64,000 bases of DNA from Pseudomonas cedrina subsp. cedrina (GCF_001983175.1 NZ_MNPW01000002.1:310001-374000); one strand, 5' to 3'; positions 28,201 to 36,674 are shown, counted from the first letter of the stretch. The notes: generated by a model not told the origin, from the sequence alone. Numbers and translations are program-made.

Positions 28201-28227
28201 TGGTTCTGTGTTTGGCGAGGGATTGTG

Positions 28228-28494
28228 TTAAATCCCCATGCTACCCAGCGTGTTCATGATATTGCGTAATGTCCCGGAAATGACCGGGTGTTCAGCGTCG
28301 AACTCTATGGCAGCTTGATTCACATCGTCCGAAATACTGGGTGACTGGGTGGCCGGCTCCAATTCAAGTTGCACTTCAAACTTGGCAATCAAGGCTTCCA
28401 GCGCTTCACGTTTTTCGGCAGGCAGCGGCGGTTCCTGTTCCAACTGCCCGCGCAGGATCTCGACCTGTTCTTCAAGTTTTTTGCGATCAGGCAT
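28228..28494 (-). CDS. DUF4404-like small acidic protein
   Basis: An 88-residue, strongly acidic protein, helical in the first half (RKKLEEQVEILRGQLEQEPP). The ending FDAEHPVISGTLRNIMNTLGSMGI resembles the DUF4404 family. No function is known. The frame is open to 28539, but the ATG at 28494 follows AAGGAAGACGTC and is preferred. It lies between queF and the phosphonatase-like gene, as in other pseudomonads. Confidence 0.75.
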   Translation of the reverse strand: MPDRKKLEEQVEILRGQLEQEPPLPAEKREALEALIAKFEVQLELEPATQSPSISDDVNQAAIEFDAEHPVISGTLRNIMNTLGSMGI

Positions 28495-28604
28495 GACGTC
28501 TTCCTTCTTATCAATAGGCACTGGCATAGACCGCGGCACGCCGAGAAAGGTCTACGGACTGACCTGTAGATTAATCCACCGGCGGCAACTGTGCATGATC
28601 CGTG

Positions 28605-29213
28605 TCAGGGCTTCTCGCCTTTGAGCTGGCGCAGGCTGATGTCGGCCAGGCATGTGCCGAGTTCGCCCAGGTGATCGATCACCGAATGCACGCCCAACCC
28701 ATACAAGGCAACGGTGGCCTTGCCGCGCTTGCGCTCGCGCTCCTGTTCGCTCAGCGCCTGCCATGGCTCGGGCGCCAGGCCGCACAGCGAGCCGCAGGAG
28801 GCCAGGCCGATGGTCCACAACCCGGCATTGAGGCCTGATTGCAGCAGGCGCGGTTCGCCGCTGACCAGTACGCAGCCTTCCAGGCGTTCGATGTTCAGCT
28901 CCATCAAGGCTTGCCAGCAGGCATGGGGCGCCGGCCAACGAATGGAGGAGGGCGATGCCGCCTTGACCCAGGCCGGCAGCGTGGCGGCCAGCGGCGTGGT
29001 GATAGAGGGGGGCAGTTCGTCCAGCCAGGCGCAGGGCACGCCTTGCTCCTTCAGGCTGCGCAGGATCTTCAGCGCGCCGGGCGTGGCCTGGGAGTCGGGC
29101 GCGGGCGAATCGGTGCGCGCCCGGGAACCGAAGTCCACCAGGCAGCCACTCAGGCCAAACAGAACGGCAGTCAAGGCGGGAGCGTTGGCGATGGCTATTT
29201 CGGCGTGAGGCAT
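28605..29213 (-). CDS. Phosphonatase-like HAD protein lacking the nucleophile
   Basis: A 202-residue protein resembling phosphonoacetaldehyde hydrolase (PhnX) of the HAD superfamily. The N-terminal motif is AVLFGLSGCLVDFGSRAR. In active PhnX-type enzymes the equivalent begins FDxxGTxVDFGS, with a nucleophilic Asp; here that position is Gly and the Thr is Leu-like. Later parts (cap-like region, LVSGEPRLLQSGLNAG, ALYGLGVHSVIDHLGELG) keep the fold. It is therefore probably non-catalytic, perhaps a sensing or binding protein. The position near mlaA matches PA2803. Confidence 0.7.
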   Translation of the reverse strand: MPHAEIAIANAPALTAVLFGLSGCLVDFGSRARTDSPAPDSQATPGALKILRSLKEQGVPCAWLDELPPSITTPLAATLPAWVKAASPSSIRWPAPHACWQALMELNIERLEGCVLVSGEPRLLQSGLNAGLWTIGLASCGSLCGLAPEPWQALSEQERERKRGKATVALYGLGVHSVIDHLGELGTCLADISLRQLKGEKP

Positions 29214-29408
29214 GTCGACATCCCTGAAATAGCTCCAACGCTATCGGGCCCGGATGACAAGTCTATGACAGGATTATTAATTGTAGGAATTTTGTGCATT
29301 TCGGGTGCGACAGTTCTCGGGAGATGCCTAATTGGCGACTTCCGTCATATACTGCAGGCCTTATTCAGGGCATAGCGCCCATGACAGACTATTCAAGGAG
29401 CAAAAGCT

Positions 29409-30098
29409 ATGCGCTGGAGCCACTGTTTCGCTCAGCTATCGGTGTGTGCCACTGTCCTGCTGGCGCCGTTCGCCGCCCAAGCAGCCCCGGAAGACGACCC
29501 GTGGGAAAGCGTCAACCGCCCGATCTTTACCTTCAACGACACCGTTGACACCTATGCCCTCAAGCCATTGGCTCAAGGCTACGAGTGGATCACTCCGCAG
29601 TTTGTCGAAGATGGCATCCACAACTTCTTCCGCAATATCGGCGATGTCGGCAACCTGGCCAACAACGTGCTGCAGCTCAAGCCCCACAATGCCGGCGTCG
29701 ACACTGCCCGTTTGCTGGTCAACACCACATTCGGCGTACTGGGCTTTATCGATGTAGGCACTAAAATGGGGCTGCAACGCAGCGATGAAGACTTCGGCCA
29801 GACCCTCGGTTACTGGGGCGTGGGCAGCGGTCCTTACGTGATGCTGCCGTTGCTGGGCCCAAGCACCTTGCGTGATGCGCCCTCCAAGTACGTGGACAGC
29901 TACACTCAGCCGTACCGTTACATGGACGATGTGTCCCTGCGCAATAGTGTCATGGGCCTCAACCTCGTTGACACCCGCGCCAGCCTGCTCGACAGCGAGA
30001 AGCTGATCACCGGTGACAAATACACCTTTATCCGCAACGCCTACCTGCAGAACCGCGAGTTCAAGGTCAAGGATGGCAAGGTCGTCGACGACTTCTAG
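29409..30098 (+). CDS. mlaA: Phospholipid-transport outer membrane protein MlaA/VacJ
   Basis: A 229-residue MlaA, part of the system that returns mislocalised phospholipids from the outer membrane to the inner membrane. The family motifs are DPWESVNRPIFTFNDT, GLGFIDVGTKMGL-like and the GVGSGPYVMLPLLGPSTLRDA block. The N-terminal export signal ends AQAAPEDDP and has no cysteine at the cleavage site, unlike the lipoprotein MlaA of E. coli. A strong terminator follows. The gene is alone on this strand. Confidence 0.94.
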   Translation: MRWSHCFAQLSVCATVLLAPFAAQAAPEDDPWESVNRPIFTFNDTVDTYALKPLAQGYEWITPQFVEDGIHNFFRNIGDVGNLANNVLQLKPHNAGVDTARLLVNTTFGVLGFIDVGTKMGLQRSDEDFGQTLGYWGVGSGPYVMLPLLGPSTLRDAPSKYVDSYTQPYRYMDDVSLRNSVMGLNLVDTRASLLDSEKLITGDKYTFIRNAYLQNREFKVKDGKVVDDF

Positions 30099-30437
30099 GC
30101 CGTGACGTTTTGAAATGAAAAAGGCGACCCCAGTGGTCGCCTTTTTTGTGCGCGATCGCTATGGCTCCATCCTTACTTTGCGTTGTGGTCGTGCCTGTTC
30201 TTATAGCTCCCGGTGATTTGCGGTGTAAAGACGCCCGGCGACCATCGGCATGAGCTTGAAACCCCTCACGGATGGGAGTACCGTCTGCGCCTTAGAAGGG
30301 CACCTCTGCTTTACCGTTGTGCATGGGCGAAATCCCAATGCTTTGTAGGACAGAGAGGCTAGAAAGCGAATCCAGTACGTGCGCCCGGCCATTGCCGAGC
30401 CGCCTACGCCAACCTAATTCTGGCGCCGTTTGCCCAC
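30099..30437. other. ORF-poor region upstream of rssB
   Basis: 339 bp that begin with the mlaA terminator and then carry about 290 bp without a supported gene. Short hairpins are visible (for example ACGG...CCGT near 30268 and GGGCGAAATCCC near 30325). It could be a long 5' leader of rssB or hide a small RNA; I recognise no known family. Confidence 0.5.
30118..30147 (+). terminator. Rho-independent terminator after mlaA
   Basis: AAAAAGGCGACC pairs with GGTCGCCTTTTT around a 5-nt loop and ends in a T-run, 20 bp past the stop. Confidence 0.9.
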
Positions 30438-31619
30438 ATGCAGAAAACCAGTGCCACGCTGCTGATAATCGATGACGACGAAGTAGTGCGCGCGAGCCTC
30501 GCGGCCTATTTGGAAGACAGTGGCTTCAGCGTCCTGCAGGCCAGTAATGGCCAACAGGGTCTCCAGGTATTCGAGCGCGACCAGCCCGACCTTGTGATCT
30601 GCGACCTGCGCATGCCCCAGATGGGCGGCCTTGAGCTGATTCGCCAGGTAACCGAGCTCGCCCCCGAGATGCCGGTGATCGTTGTGTCCGGTGCCGGCGT
30701 GATGAACGATGCCGTCGAGGCCTTGCGCCTGGGTGCCGCCGACTACCTGATCAAGCCCCTGGAAGACCTGGCGGTGCTGGAGCATTCGGTGCGCCGTGCC
30801 CTGGATCGTGCACGGCTGATGGTGGAGAACCAGCGCTACCGCGAAAAGCTCGAAACCGCCAACCGCGAACTCGAAGCCAGCCTCAACCTGCTCCAGGAAG
30901 ACCAGAACGCCGGTCGCCAGGTGCAGATGAACATGCTGCCGGTGAGCCCCTGGACCATCGACGAATTCCAGTTTGCCCACCAGATCATCCCGTCGCTGTA
31001 CCTGTCGGGAGACTTTGTCGATTATTTCCGCGTGGATGAACGGCGTGTCGCCTTCTACCTGGCTGACGTGTCCGGCCACGGCGCATCCTCTGCTTTTGTT
31101 ACCGTGTTGTTGAAGTTCATGACCACGCGGCTGTTGTTCGAGTCCAAGCGCAATGGCACCTTGCCGGAGTTCACCCCGTCGCAAGTGCTGGGCCACATCA
31201 ACCGAGGCCTGATCAGCTGCAAGCTGGGCAAGCACGTAACGATGGTCGGCGGCGTGATCGACGAAGAAACCGGTCTGTTGACCTACAGCATCGGCGGTCA
31301 CCTGCCGATGCCTGTTTTATACACTCCTGACAGTGTGCGTTACCTGGAAGGGCGTGGCCTGCCCGTAGGCTTGTTCAATGAAGCCACCTACGAAGACCAC
31401 ATCCTGGAGCTGCCGCCGACGTTCAGCCTGACGCTGATGTCCGACGGCATCCTGGACCTGCTTCCAGAGCCTACACTTAAAGAGAAAGAAGCCGCCTTGC
31501 CCCAAAAGGTCAAGTCGGCGGGCGGCAGCCTGGATGGCCTGCGGCAGGTTTTTGGATTGGCCACGCTAGGGGAGATGCCGGATGATATCGCCCTATTGGT
31601 GTTGAGCAGGAATCTTTGA
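30438..31619 (+). CDS. rssB: Response regulator with PP2C-type phosphatase domain (RssB)
   Basis: A 393-residue protein with an N-terminal receiver domain (IDDDE acidic pocket, phosphoacceptor Asp56 in VICDLRMP, Lys in LIKPLED) and, after a coiled-coil linker (residues ~130-160), a SpoIIE/PP2C phosphatase domain. The phosphatase metal-binding residues are intact: SGDFVDYF, ADVSGHGASS, SDGILDL and PDDIALLV. The pseudomonad RssB acts on the STAS protein RssC encoded next to it (PA2798-PA2797) and influences RpoS. The stop codon overlaps the rssC start (TGATG), so the two are translationally coupled. Confidence 0.9.
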   Translation: MQKTSATLLIIDDDEVVRASLAAYLEDSGFSVLQASNGQQGLQVFERDQPDLVICDLRMPQMGGLELIRQVTELAPEMPVIVVSGAGVMNDAVEALRLGAADYLIKPLEDLAVLEHSVRRALDRARLMVENQRYREKLETANRELEASLNLLQEDQNAGRQVQMNMLPVSPWTIDEFQFAHQIIPSLYLSGDFVDYFRVDERRVAFYLADVSGHGASSAFVTVLLKFMTTRLLFESKRNGTLPEFTPSQVLGHINRGLISCKLGKHVTMVGGVIDEETGLLTYSIGGHLPMPVLYTPDSVRYLEGRGLPVGLFNEATYEDHILELPPTFSLTLMSDGILDLLPEPTLKEKEAALPQKVKSAGGSLDGLRQVFGLATLGEMPDDIALLVLSRNL

Positions 31620-32101
31620 TGAGTACCGGAAGAATCCAATTCGCCGAGCAAGACGGGACTTTCGTCCTGAAATTTGTCGGTGAAGTGCGCCTGACCCTGT
31701 GTTCGGCGTTGGATGCGACGATTGAGCGGATTTTCACAGCGCTGAACTTCTCGGCGATCGTGATCGATCTGACCGAAACCCGCAGCATCGACAGCACCAC
31801 CCTTGGCCTGCTGGCCAAGTTGTCCATTCTGTCCCGGCAGAAGGTCGGCCTGTTGCCGACCGTCGTCACCACCCACGAAGACATCACCCGTCTGTTGCAG
31901 TCCATGGGTTTTGACCAAGTGTTCAACATCGTTGACCGCCCGATCCCGTGCCCGGAATGCCTGACCGATCTGCCTTCGCAAGACCAGTCCGAGGAAATCG
32001 TGCGGGTCAAAGTGCTGGAGGCGCACAAGATTTTGATGGGCTTGAACGAGTCCAACCGGGAAGCCTTCCACGACCTCGTCAACGCCCTCGAGCGCCACTG
32101 A
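31619..32101 (+). CDS. rssC: STAS-domain anti-sigma factor antagonist RssC
   Basis: A 160-residue protein with an N-terminal STAS domain (residues ~5-105). The phosphorylatable serine lies in the conserved loop TRSIDSTTLGLLAKL. The C-terminal tail contains a CPECL pair and is not a known domain. The ATG overlaps the rssB stop by one base, so its level is tied to RssB. RssB is expected to dephosphorylate it. The position and partner match PA2797. Confidence 0.88.
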   Translation: MSTGRIQFAEQDGTFVLKFVGEVRLTLCSALDATIERIFTALNFSAIVIDLTETRSIDSTTLGLLAKLSILSRQKVGLLPTVVTTHEDITRLLQSMGFDQVFNIVDRPIPCPECLTDLPSQDQSEEIVRVKVLEAHKILMGLNESNREAFHDLVNALERH

Positions 32102-32126
32102 TCCCACTATTGGAATACATCCCAAC

Positions 32127-32214
32127 TGTGGGAGCTGGCTTGCCTGCGATAGCGGTATGTCAGCCACCTATTCATTACTGACCCACCGCTATCGCAGGCA
32201 AGCCAGCTCCCACA
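32127..32214. repeat. REP-type inverted repeat (GCTGGCTTGCCTGCGAT class)
   Basis: 29-bp arms (32127-32155 and 32186-32214) are perfectly complementary. It lies between convergent rssC and tal. Confidence 0.92.
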
Positions 32215-32249
32215 TTTTGAACTGTGACTGGCTTGAGATCAGCGAGCAC

Positions 32250-32286
32250 AAAAAAGGGCGGCACCCGCAAGGGTACCGCCCTTTTT
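32250..32286 (-). terminator. Rho-independent terminator after tal
   Basis: AAAAAGGGCGGCACCC pairs with GGGTACCGCCCTTTTT with one mismatch and a GCAA loop. It lies just past the tal stop on the minus strand, and the A-run gives a U-run in that transcript. Confidence 0.88.
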
Positions 32287-32299
32287 GCCGCCATCTGTC

Positions 32300-33226
32300 T
32301 TACAGCTTGGCCGACAACAACGCCTCCAGCTTCTCCTGATCCCGAGCAAACTGACGAATCCCCTCCGCCAGCTTCTCGGTCGCCATCGCATCCTCGTTGG
32401 ACTCCCAACGGAACTGCGCTTCAGTCATATGCACACGGGCCTCGCCAGCATGCCCAGGCGACAGCTTACGCTCGAGCTTGCCTTCATCCGCCGCCAGCTT
32501 CTCCAGCAGGTCCGGGCTGATGGTCAGGCGATCGCACCCCGCCAGCTCTTCGATCTGGCTCAGGTTACGGAAGCTCGCACCCATCACCACGGTCTTGTAG
32601 CCGTTAGCCTTGTAGTAGTTGTAGATGCGCGTTACCGACTGCACGCCCGGATCATCGGAGCCGGTGTAGTCGTTGCCATTGGCCTTCTTGTACCAGTCGT
32701 AGATACGGCCCACGAACGGCGAGATCAGGAACACGCCGGCTTCAGCGCAAGCCACGGCCTGGGCGAATGAGAACAGCAAGGTCAGGTTGGTCTGGATGCC
32801 TTCTTTTTCCAGCTTCTCCGCCGCGCGGATGCCTTCCCAGGTGGAAGCAATCTTGATCAGCACGCGGTCACGGCTAACGCCGGCTTTATCGTACAAATCG
32901 ATCAGACGGTGCGCACGCTTGAGTATCGCGCCTTCATCGAACGACAAGCGGGCATCCACCTCAGTGGAAATACGGCCCGGCACCACTTTAAGAATTTCTT
33001 GACCCACCGCCACCGCAAAACGGTCGCTGGCCAGACCTACGTCGCCATTGCAGTCCTGCACGCACTCGTCCAGCAGCTTGGCGTAGCCTGGAATCGAAGC
33101 GGCCTTGAGCAGCAGGGAAGGGTTGGTGGTGGCGTCTTGCGGCTTGAGCTTGGCGAGTGTGGAAAAATCGCCGGTATCGGCTACAACGGTGGTGAATTGC
33201 TTGAGTTGTTCCAGCTTGGAAGTCAT
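32300..33226 (-). CDS. tal: Transaldolase
   Basis: A 308-residue class I transaldolase of the TalB type, moving a dihydroxyacetone unit between pentose-phosphate sugars. The start [19 protein letters not shown] is typical. The Schiff-base lysine is in [10 protein letters not shown], and [18 protein letters not shown] and [12 protein letters not shown] are family signatures. The frame is open upstream to 33283, but 33226 begins the conserved N-terminus. Neighbours rssBC and dusA match the P. aeruginosa order. Confidence 0.97.
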   Translation of the reverse strand: MTSKLEQLKQFTTVVADTGDFSTLAKLKPQDATTNPSLLLKAASIPGYAKLLDECVQDCNGDVGLASDRFAVAVGQEILKVVPGRISTEVDARLSFDEGAILKRAHRLIDLYDKAGVSRDRVLIKIASTWEGIRAAEKLEKEGIQTNLTLLFSFAQAVACAEAGVFLISPFVGRIYDWYKKANGNDYTGSDDPGVQSVTRIYNYYKANGYKTVVMGASFRNLSQIEELAGCDRLTISPDLLEKLAADEGKLERKLSPGHAGEARVHMTEAQFRWESNEDAMATEKLAEGIRQFARDQEKLEALLSAKL

Positions 33227-33554
33227 GGGCGTGCTCTGTCCTGTGGGTCTGATGACATTACCCGAGCGCCGACAGGCGCTCAAGGGCGCAAATGGGTTCG
33301 ATCGTTTGCGAGGGCAACAACCTGAAAACAGCCGTTTGAATACCCGGCCGTACTGCTCAATAGGAGGCCAAAACCGCCGCCAGGTTCAACCCGAATGACA
33401 CACGCACAACACGGTCCCCTGTGGGAGCTGGCTTGCCTGCGATGACGGCCGCACAGTCGCCTATACCTACCAGATGTTCATCAATCCACTGTGGGAGCGG
33501 GCTTGCTCGCGAAAGCAATGGTCCAGTCACCCATGCCCCACTGACACACTCTCA
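33227..33554. other. Intergenic region between dusA and tal
   Basis: 328 bp without a supported gene. It contains two single REP units in direct orientation (33419-33516) and must include the tal promoter on the minus strand; no clear hexamers were identified. Confidence 0.6.
33419..33516. repeat. Two REP units of different classes in direct orientation
   Basis: One unit of the GCTGGCTTGCCTGCGAT class (33419-33446) is followed 43 bp later by one of the GCGGGCTTGCTCGCGAA class (33489-33516). All other repeats here are inverted pairs of a single class, so this is an atypical arrangement, perhaps two decayed pairs. Confidence 0.85.
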
Positions 33555-34541
33555 TTACCGCCCTTCCAACAACTCTCCCGCCTGATCCAGCAACGCCAAC
33601 GGATCACTCGCCTTATGAATATCCACCGACAACAACTGCCGAAACTTGCGAGCCCCCGGAAACCCCGTCCCCAGCCCCAACACATGCCGCGTTACATGGT
33701 GCATCGTCCCACCCGAAGCCACATGCTGCGCAATATACGGCCGCAACTGCGCCAACACCTCGGCCCGACCAATCACCGGCGCCTCACTGCCAAACACCTG
33801 CTGATCCACCTGCGCCAGCACATACGGATTGTGATAAGCCTCCCGCCCCAACATCACCCCATCAAACGTCTGCAAATGCTCATGGCACTGCTCCAGCGTC
33901 TTGATCCCGCCGTTCAGCACAATCTCCAACTCAGGAAAATCCCGCTTCAACTGCGCCGCCACGTCATAGCGCAATGGCGGAATGTCGCGATTCTCCTTGG
34001 GCGACAGCCCCTCCAGAATCGCAATCCGCGCATGCACCGTAAAACTGGTGCAGCCCGCATCCTTCACCTGCCCGACGAAATCACACAGCTGGGCATAACT
34101 GTCCCGCCCGTTGATGCCGATACGATGCTTCACCGTCACCGGAATCGACACGGAATCGCGCATCGCCTTCACACAATCGGCCACCAGCGCAGGGTGAGCC
34201 ATCAGGATCGCGCCGATCATATTGTTCTGCACACGGTCGCTCGGGCAGCCGACGTTCAGGTTCACTTCGTCATAACCGGCCGACTCGGCCATGCGCGCGC
34301 AGGCGGCCAAATCAGCGGGAACGCTGCCACCCAACTGAAGGGCCAACGGATGCTCGGCTTCGTTGTGGCGCAGAAAACGCTCGTGATCGCCGTGGAGGAT
34401 CGCGCCGGTGGTGACCATCTCGGTGTAGAGCAGGGTGTGTTTGGACAGCAGGCGCAGGAAGTACCGGCAGTGACGGTCCGTCCAATCCATCATGGGGGCA
34501 ACGCTAAAGCGGCGGGAGAGGGGAGCGGTATGTAGGGGCAT
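33555..34541 (-). CDS. dusA: tRNA-dihydrouridine(20/20a) synthase DusA
   Basis: A 328-residue FMN-dependent enzyme that reduces uridines in the tRNA D-loop. The N-terminus RRFSVAPMMDWTDRHCRYF and the active-site Cys in LNVGCPSDRV are DusA hallmarks, followed by TVKHRIGIN and VLNGGIKTL. Length is normal. It lies upstream of tal on the same strand, separated by REP units, so it is probably transcribed on its own. Confidence 0.96.
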   Translation of the reverse strand: MPLHTAPLSRRFSVAPMMDWTDRHCRYFLRLLSKHTLLYTEMVTTGAILHGDHERFLRHNEAEHPLALQLGGSVPADLAACARMAESAGYDEVNLNVGCPSDRVQNNMIGAILMAHPALVADCVKAMRDSVSIPVTVKHRIGINGRDSYAQLCDFVGQVKDAGCTSFTVHARIAILEGLSPKENRDIPPLRYDVAAQLKRDFPELEIVLNGGIKTLEQCHEHLQTFDGVMLGREAYHNPYVLAQVDQQVFGSEAPVIGRAEVLAQLRPYIAQHVASGGTMHHVTRHVLGLGTGFPGARKFRQLLSVDIHKASDPLALLDQAGELLEGR

Positions 34542-34707
34542 TGGGGAATCTGAGTCAGCGGGGCGAATGGCGCGCAGTTTATCAGGGATGCTTGTCAGGT
34601 ACTTGGCGGGTTCTCAAGCCTGGTCACTCAACCTTCGGTGACAACCTGAACATGTGGTCGGTTAGGGTTTCGACGCATACCTTGTGTTGATGATTTATTG
34701 TGGCTAC

Positions 34708-34713
34708 GATAAT
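34708..34713 (+). promoter_or_regulatory. Candidate -10 for brnTA
   Basis: GATAAT lies only 3 bp before the preferred brnT ATG (34717); TGTTGA at 34685-34690 is a possible -35 with 17-bp spacing. If this is the promoter, the mRNA is nearly leaderless or translation starts elsewhere. Confidence 0.35.
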
Positions 34714-34716
34714 CGC

Positions 34717-34992
34717 ATGCAGATTACCTATGACCCAGCCAAAGACGCTCGCAACGTTGAAGAACGTGGACTCCCGTTTGCACTTGTGCGGGACTTCGAA
34801 TGGTCTACGGCCTTGATCTTGGAAGATGATCGATTCGACTACGGCGAGTGTCGTTATCGGGCGATGGGGTACATAGGGGATCGGCTGCATGTCGTAGTGT
34901 TCACCCCACGGGGTGATGCGGTCCACGTCATCAGCTTTCGTAAAGCCAACAAACGGGAGGTCAAAAATTATGACCAAGAAACCCAGTCCTGA
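34717..34992 (+). CDS. brnT: BrnT-type ribonuclease toxin
   Basis: A 91-residue BrnT toxin, a RelE-fold RNase that stops translation when free of its antitoxin. The family start is MQITYDPAKDARNVEERGLPF, and the core contains DYGECRYRAMGYIGDRLHVVVF and ISFRKANKREV. An ATG at 34690 would add nine residues (MIYCGYDNR), but 34717 begins the family's normal N-terminus. The gene overlaps the antitoxin gene by 23 bp, the toxin-first order typical of brnTA. Confidence 0.88.
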   Translation: MQITYDPAKDARNVEERGLPFALVRDFEWSTALILEDDRFDYGECRYRAMGYIGDRLHVVVFTPRGDAVHVISFRKANKREVKNYDQETQS

Positions 34993-35278
34993 GAAGGTCG
35001 ATACAGCGAACCCTGAATGGTCGGCTGAAGACTTTGCTAAGGCCAGGCCCGCCAGCGAGGTGCTTGTTGGGTTGTTTGGCAAGGCTCAGGCAAAGGAAAT
35101 GCTCAAGCCCAAGCGTGGGCGGCCAAAGTCGGTAGCCACTAAAGAGCACGTTAATGTTCGTTTTGATGCTGACGTGCTGGAGCGATTCAGGGCTTCTGGC
35201 CCCGGGTGGCAAACGCGAATGAACGCCGCTTTGGCTGATTGGCTCAAGACGCATACGCCAGATGAGTTGAAGGCTTAG
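34970..35278 (+). CDS. brnA: BrnA-type antitoxin
   Basis: A 102-residue antitoxin. The N-terminal half (NPEWSAEDFAKARPASEVL) binds the toxin and the C-terminal ribbon-helix-helix (HVNVRFDADVLERFRASGPGWQTRMNAAL) binds the operator. The stop is followed by a terminator, so brnTA is a complete two-gene unit. The KRGRPKS patch is a basic linker. It probably autoregulates the pair, as in other BrnTA systems. Confidence 0.88.
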   Translation: MTKKPSPEKVDTANPEWSAEDFAKARPASEVLVGLFGKAQAKEMLKPKRGRPKSVATKEHVNVRFDADVLERFRASGPGWQTRMNAALADWLKTHTPDELKA

Positions 35279-35305
35279 TCGCCGAAGATCACTCCTAAGA
35301 CAATT

Positions 35306-35328
35306 AGCCGCCGATAAGGCGGCTTTTT
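35306..35328 (+). terminator. Rho-independent terminator after brnTA
   Basis: AGCCGCC and GGCGGCT form a 7-bp stem with a GATAA loop, followed by T residues. Confidence 0.85.
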
Positions 35329-35350
35329 ACTGCTTGGTGATGAGAAGTCG

Positions 35351-35429
35351 TCAGCGGCTTTTGGATTCGAGAGCTATATAGTTCGCTTCGTCTTCCAGAT
35401 TTTTGAAGTGCTTTTTCAAGCCACTCAAT
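35351..35429 (-). pseudogene. Frameshifted, truncated ParE/RelE-type toxin remnant
   Basis: On the minus strand, directly overlapping the antitoxin stop, one frame reads IEWLEKAL and another reads NLEDEANYIALESKSR followed by a stop. Joined, they give the start of a ParE-type toxin (consensus xxWLxxALxxLxxxxxYIA). The two frames meet at CTTCAAAAATCTGG, where one extra A in a run of five causes the shift. Only about 26 of the usual 90-100 residues remain, so the toxin appears dead. The reading is mine from the sequence; a random match is possible but unlikely given the position. Confidence 0.55.
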
Positions 35430-35667
35430 CCGCATTCCGGCTCCAGCGCCTGGCGCGCATGGCGGCCACTTGGTCATCTGTGGCGAATTTGCCTTCGTCG
35501 GCGCCTTTTACCGCTAGCTCGATCTGAGCGGTCAGTATTTTTTCATGCTCGATGTAGTCGCGAAGAACGTCCATCGCCAGGTAGCTTGCAGCCTGGCCGT
35601 TGGTTTTGGCCAAGTCGGCGAGAGAGTTGGACAGGTCTTCCGGCAGGGTCAAGCATATTCCAGTCAT
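35425..35667 (-). CDS. Ribbon-helix-helix antitoxin, orphan
   Basis: An 80-residue ParD/RelB-like protein with an N-terminal ribbon-helix-helix (GICLTLPEDLSNSLADLAKTN, YLAMDVLRDYIEHE). The C-terminal tail QIELAVKGADEGKFATDDQVAAMRARRW is the usual toxin-binding arm of such antitoxins. The toxin gene that should overlap its stop is frameshifted and truncated, so it is probably an orphan repressor. It converges with brnTA across about 100 bp. Confidence 0.78.
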   Translation of the reverse strand: MTGICLTLPEDLSNSLADLAKTNGQAASYLAMDVLRDYIEHEKILTAQIELAVKGADEGKFATDDQVAAMRARRWSRNAD

Positions 35668-35956
35668 GGCAGCCTCGATGATGGAGGGTCGTGGCGCATT
35701 TTACACCGTGGAGCACTGGGTTGAATCGACAGTTTGTCGCCAACTCGTCTGCTGCCGGCAAAGCCCTCAGCGGCCTGGATTCTGAAGACCAAGTTGAGCC
35801 GCCGGTGTTTCGCCAAGAAATTTCCCACGTTCTTATCAGCTTGCCGCTCAGACCTCCCCTGACTAACCTCCTCCAGTCGCTGTAAACCCAGCGGCCGGAG
35901 GTGGAAGACCGTATTGCTAAGGCGTTTTAACTCCCGAACATATTGGAGCTTCGCCC

Positions 35957-36304
35957 ATGCCTAACAAAACACGTAATCCTTATGTTGATCACAACACGGT
36001 ACCTGTTGATGCCAAGCTACACGCTGCCCAACGAGCGATTCATCATTATCTGCCGCGATTCGCCAACGGTGCTCCCATCGAGCAACCAAGCGGCAACCTA
36101 TTCATCGTCAGCCCGAACATAGACACCGAAACCCTCCTGGCCAACGCCTCCGAAAATCTAGCGTCCGCCAACCAAATGGCCGCAACCCTGGCTTTCGACC
36201 TCGACGAATCCCAACGCGCCATTGCCCTGGGAATCCAGCAGTTAATCGAATTGAGCACGCTACTCGTCGACCGAGCACACGAACAAGTCGCACCAGCGGC
36301 CTGA
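35957..36304 (+). CDS. Small pseudomonad protein (DUF6124/DUF3077-like)
   Basis: A 115-residue protein of unknown function. LFIVSPNIDTETLLANASENLASANQMA and the C-terminal GIQQLIELSTLLVDRA resemble the many small pseudomonad proteins labelled DUF6124 or DUF3077. It appears helical in the second half. A ribosome binding site TTGGAGC precedes the ATG. It lies in the accessory stretch between an orphan antitoxin and a small lipoprotein; the family name is a judgement from pattern. Confidence 0.65.
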   Translation: MPNKTRNPYVDHNTVPVDAKLHAAQRAIHHYLPRFANGAPIEQPSGNLFIVSPNIDTETLLANASENLASANQMAATLAFDLDESQRAIALGIQQLIELSTLLVDRAHEQVAPAA

Positions 36305-36446
36305 CAACTCACCCTGCCGCCTTGCCCCAAGGCGGCAACCTGAACCCACCCTGTCACCCTGCAAAGTTTCATCATCCCCGGTGCTGTTGAGGTCTACGAT
36401 CCTCCTTAAGAGAGGCCCCTACACCTCCAGCCCACAGGGAGCTAAA

Positions 36447-36668
36447 ATGATCTCCAACCTCGTCAAACTAGTGATGATCACCGGCACGTTGATGTTAAGC
36501 GCTTGTTCGTCGAACTCAGCCGGCGTGAATAGCGACCCTTGTTTCACCGGAGGATGCCAAGCTTTCGGCGACCATAGCCCCAGCAAAGCCGCCAGGATGA
36601 GTTTCGGCGGCAGTGGGCTTGGCAGTAGTTATGGTGAGTATGGCTCTGGGTTGTTGCACGACGATTGA
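36447..36668 (+). CDS. Small Gly/Ser-rich lipoprotein
   Basis: A 73-residue protein with a lipoprotein signal peptide (LVKLVMITGTLMLSAC, lipobox LSAC). The mature part is short, with two further cysteines (DPCFTGGC) and a Gly/Ser/Tyr-rich tail (FGGSGLGSSYGEYGSG). The start at 36447 follows AGGGAGCTAAA. No family is recognised. Confidence 0.7.
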   Translation: MISNLVKLVMITGTLMLSACSSNSAGVNSDPCFTGGCQAFGDHSPSKAARMSFGGSGLGSSYGEYGSGLLHDD

Positions 36669-36674
36669 ATAGCA

